Shown here: positions 62,588-64,000 of the stretch, in pieces | Position numbering within the stretch: the stretch's first letter is position 1 | How the letters are laid out: the number at the start of each line of letters is the position of its first letter | DNA from: Rhizobium sp. CF122 | GTDB lineage: Bacteria > Pseudomonadota > Alphaproteobacteria > Rhizobiales > Rhizobiaceae | Direction of reading: 5' to 3' | Assembly (NCBI RefSeq): GCF_000282035.1 | Contig: NZ_AKKA01000079.1 | Coordinates: 1 to 64,000, forward strand | Length of the DNA: 64,000 nt | Position numbers and translations under genes: made by a program | Notes under the pieces: model-generated | Told to the model about the DNA's origin: nothing | The model's database searches: none | The model's input: only the letters and a program-made list of their open reading frames with translations

Positions 62588-62603
62588 GGTTTCACGTGAA
62601 ACG
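62588..62603 (+). promoter_or_regulatory. parS site between mnmE and mnmG
   Basis: GGTTTCACGTGAAACG: the inner 14 bases (62589-62602) form a perfect parS palindrome. Centre-to-centre distance to the preceding site is 37 bp. ParA/ParB should be encoded just beyond the window. Confidence 0.9.
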
Positions 62604-62658
62604 CCTTGACTCGCCGGGCGACATCGCGCATCACCTGACGATCTCAGGAGCTTGAAGA

Positions 62659-64000
62659 ATGGATACCTCACGGTTCGATGTCATCGTCATCGGCGGCGGG
62701 CACGCTGGATGCGAAGCGGCGGCCGCGGCCGCGCGTCTTGGCGCTAAGACTGCCTTGGTGACCCATCGACGCGACACCATTGGAGTTATGTCGTGCAATC
62801 CAGCAATCGGCGGGCTTGGAAAGGGTCACCTCGTTCGAGAGATCGACGCTATGGATGGGCTCATGGGTCGTATGGCTGATGCGGCTGGTATTCAGTTTCG
62901 GATGCTAAACCGGAAGAAGGGTCCGGCCGTTCAAGGTCCTCGCACGCAAGCCGATCGTAAGCTTTATCGCCAGGCCATGCTCGCTGAGATTGAGAGCATT
63001 GAGAATCTGACCATCATCGAAGGCGATGCGTTCGATGTATCCATCAAGAATGGGCGGGTTGCGGCTGTTGTGATGAAAGATAGCCGGATTCTTTCATGCG
63101 GATCGGTTGTATTAACGACAGGTACGTTCTTGCGAGGCCTCATTCATATCGGTGATCAGAAGATTCCGGCCGGCCGCATCGGTGAGGAACCATCCATTGG
63201 GCTTTCCCAAACACTTTTGAGCCTTGGTCTTCGGTTGGGACGTCTAAAGACCGGCACGCCAGCGCGGCTCGATGGAGCTACCATCGATTGGCAGAATGTC
63301 GGCCGTCAGGGCGCTGACGAAGAGCCTGTCCCCTTCTCGTTCATCACTGACCGAATTGTGAATCCGCAAATCGAATGCGGCGTGACGCGGACGACCGAAG
63401 CGACTCACCGCATTATCATCGAGAATTTGCAGCGCTCCGCAATGTATTCCGGGCAGATTGAGGGTGTCGGCCCGCGCTATTGCCCATCCATCGAGGACAA
63501 GCTGGTCAAGTTCGGCGAGCGCGACGGGCATCAGGTCTTTCTTGAACCTGAGGGGCTTGACGATAGCACCGTTTATCCTAACGGCATCTCGACGTCCCTG
63601 CCCGCCGAAATCCAGGACGTATTTATTCGCACGATTCCCGGGCTTGAGCGGGTGGTGATTCTGCAGCCTGGTTATGCGATTGAGTACGATCACGTCGATC
63701 CGCGGGAGCTGAAACCAACGCTCGAAGTTAAGAAGATGCCGGGACTCTTTCTTGCCGGACAGATCAATGGAACCACTGGCTACGAGGAAGCGGCGGCTCA
63801 GGGTCTTGTTGCTGGTATTAACGCGGCGCGGCTTGCAGGGGACCAGGACGAGGTTCGTTTCAGTAGGACGGATTCGTACATCGGCGTGATGATCGACGAC
63901 TTGACCTCACGCGGTGTTGCCGAGCCCTACCGGATGTTTACTTCTCGCGCCGAGTATCGCCTGTCGCTGAGAGCTGACAATGCCGATGTTCGCTTAACTC
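62659..64000 (+). CDS. mnmG: tRNA uridine modification FAD enzyme MnmG (GidA), N-terminal part
   Basis: Partner of MnmE; uses FAD, NADH and methylene-THF. The first 447 residues are in the window and the gene runs off the right edge (the family is about 620-630 long). FAD-binding VIVIGGGHAGCEAAAAAARL, then SCNPAIGGLGKGHLVREIDA, GRIGEEPSIGLSQTL, GRLKTGTPARLDG and GQINGTTGYEEAAAQGLVAG are all present and uninterrupted. It starts 105 bp after mnmE across two parS sites. rsmG, parA and parB are expected next. Confidence 0.97.
   Translation, partial: MDTSRFDVIVIGGGHAGCEAAAAAARLGAKTALVTHRRDTIGVMSCNPAIGGLGKGHLVREIDAMDGLMGRMADAAGIQFRMLNRKKGPAVQGPRTQADRKLYRQAMLAEIESIENLTIIEGDAFDVSIKNGRVAAVVMKDSRILSCGSVVLTTGTFLRGLIHIGDQKIPAGRIGEEPSIGLSQTLLSLGLRLGRLKTGTPARLDGATIDWQNVGRQGADEEPVPFSFITDRIVNPQIECGVTRTTEATHRIIIENLQRSAMYSGQIEGVGPRYCPSIEDKLVKFGERDGHQVFLEPEGLDDSTVYPNGISTSLPAEIQDVFIRTIPGLERVVILQPGYAIEYDHVDPRELKPTLEVKKMPGLFLAGQINGTTGYEEAAAQGLVAGINAARLAGDQDEVRFSRTDSYIGVMIDDLTSRGVAEPYRMFTSRAEYRLSLRADNADVRLT

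Overview
The window looks like the chromosome of an alphaproteobacterium of the family Rhizobiaceae (Rhizobium / Sinorhizobium / Agrobacterium type), from the origin-proximal part of the replicon. The evidence is gene content and order: actSR, hslV-acetyltransferase-hslU beside hisB...hisE-coaA, pckA-chvI-chvG-hprK-EIIA(Man)-HPr-ahcY, a DivL-type kinase, addBA-trxA, folC-accD-trpABF, gyrB, secB, dnaQ-coaE-aroE-maf-ppsR, and then hemE-hemJ-rho-mnmE-mnmG. In this group the chromosomal origin lies next to hemE and the parABS partition locus follows mnmE-mnmG. The species cannot be named from what is visible. The DNA is GC-rich, and many genes carry long open antisense frames that are composition shadows.

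Layout. 1-2.7 kb: tail of hrpB, the ActS/ActR redox two-component system and mmcB. 2.9-8.3 kb: an L,D-transpeptidase lipoprotein, malate synthase G, a cytochrome P450 and a DUF1402 exported protein. 8.5-10.8 kb (leftward): hslU, a GNAT acetyltransferase and hslV. 11.0-15.7 kb (rightward): a compact histidine operon with a DUF2628 gene inside it, ending in coaA. 15.7-18.4 kb (leftward): alkB, arfB, pckA. 18.7-24.2 kb (rightward): chvI, chvG, short HPr kinase, EIIA(Man), HPr, then ahcY behind a palindromic operator. 24.4-36.4 kb (rightward): a DivL-like pseudokinase-type sensor, a TsaE-AmgK fusion, a MurU-like nucleotidyltransferase, addB, addA, trxA. 36.5-41.5 kb (leftward): trpF-trpB-trpA-accD-folC. 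41.6-47.5 kb: assorted housekeeping and metabolic genes (YgjP-like peptidase, DUF2852, PHB depolymerase, FAH-family hydrolase, glutathionyl-hydroquinone reductase, DUF2218, nitroreductase). 47.5-52.9 kb (leftward): gyrB and the TimA-MltA-Smr-XRE operon. 53-57.7 kb: fxsA, secB, then ppsR-maf-aroE-coaE-dnaQ leftward. 57.7-58.1 kb: candidate oriC. 58.1-64 kb (rightward): hemE, hemJ, rho, mnmE and the start of mnmG, with two parS sites between the last two.

How the parts fit. Two signalling blocks dominate: ActSR (redox) and ChvGI with the PTS-like phosphorelay (envelope/acid stress and carbon status). The latter sits beside pckA, and the PEP-side regulator ppsR is also present, so control of the PEP-pyruvate-oxaloacetate node is well represented. 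Envelope functions recur: L,D-transpeptidase, MltA, AmgK/MurU wall recycling, DivL polarity. DNA maintenance is also prominent: AddAB, MmcB, AlkB, GyrB, DnaQ, and the oriC/parS signals.

I found no defence island, prophage, insertion sequence, CRISPR array, tRNA or rRNA gene, and no coherent unknown multi-gene system. The most interesting signals are small: a candidate oriC upstream of hemE, four ParB-site (parS) matches of which three share the same altered half-site, a tyrosine in place of the phospho-accepting histidine in the DivL homologue, a SahR-like operator before ahcY, and an AccD whose zinc ribbon has lost three of its four cysteines.
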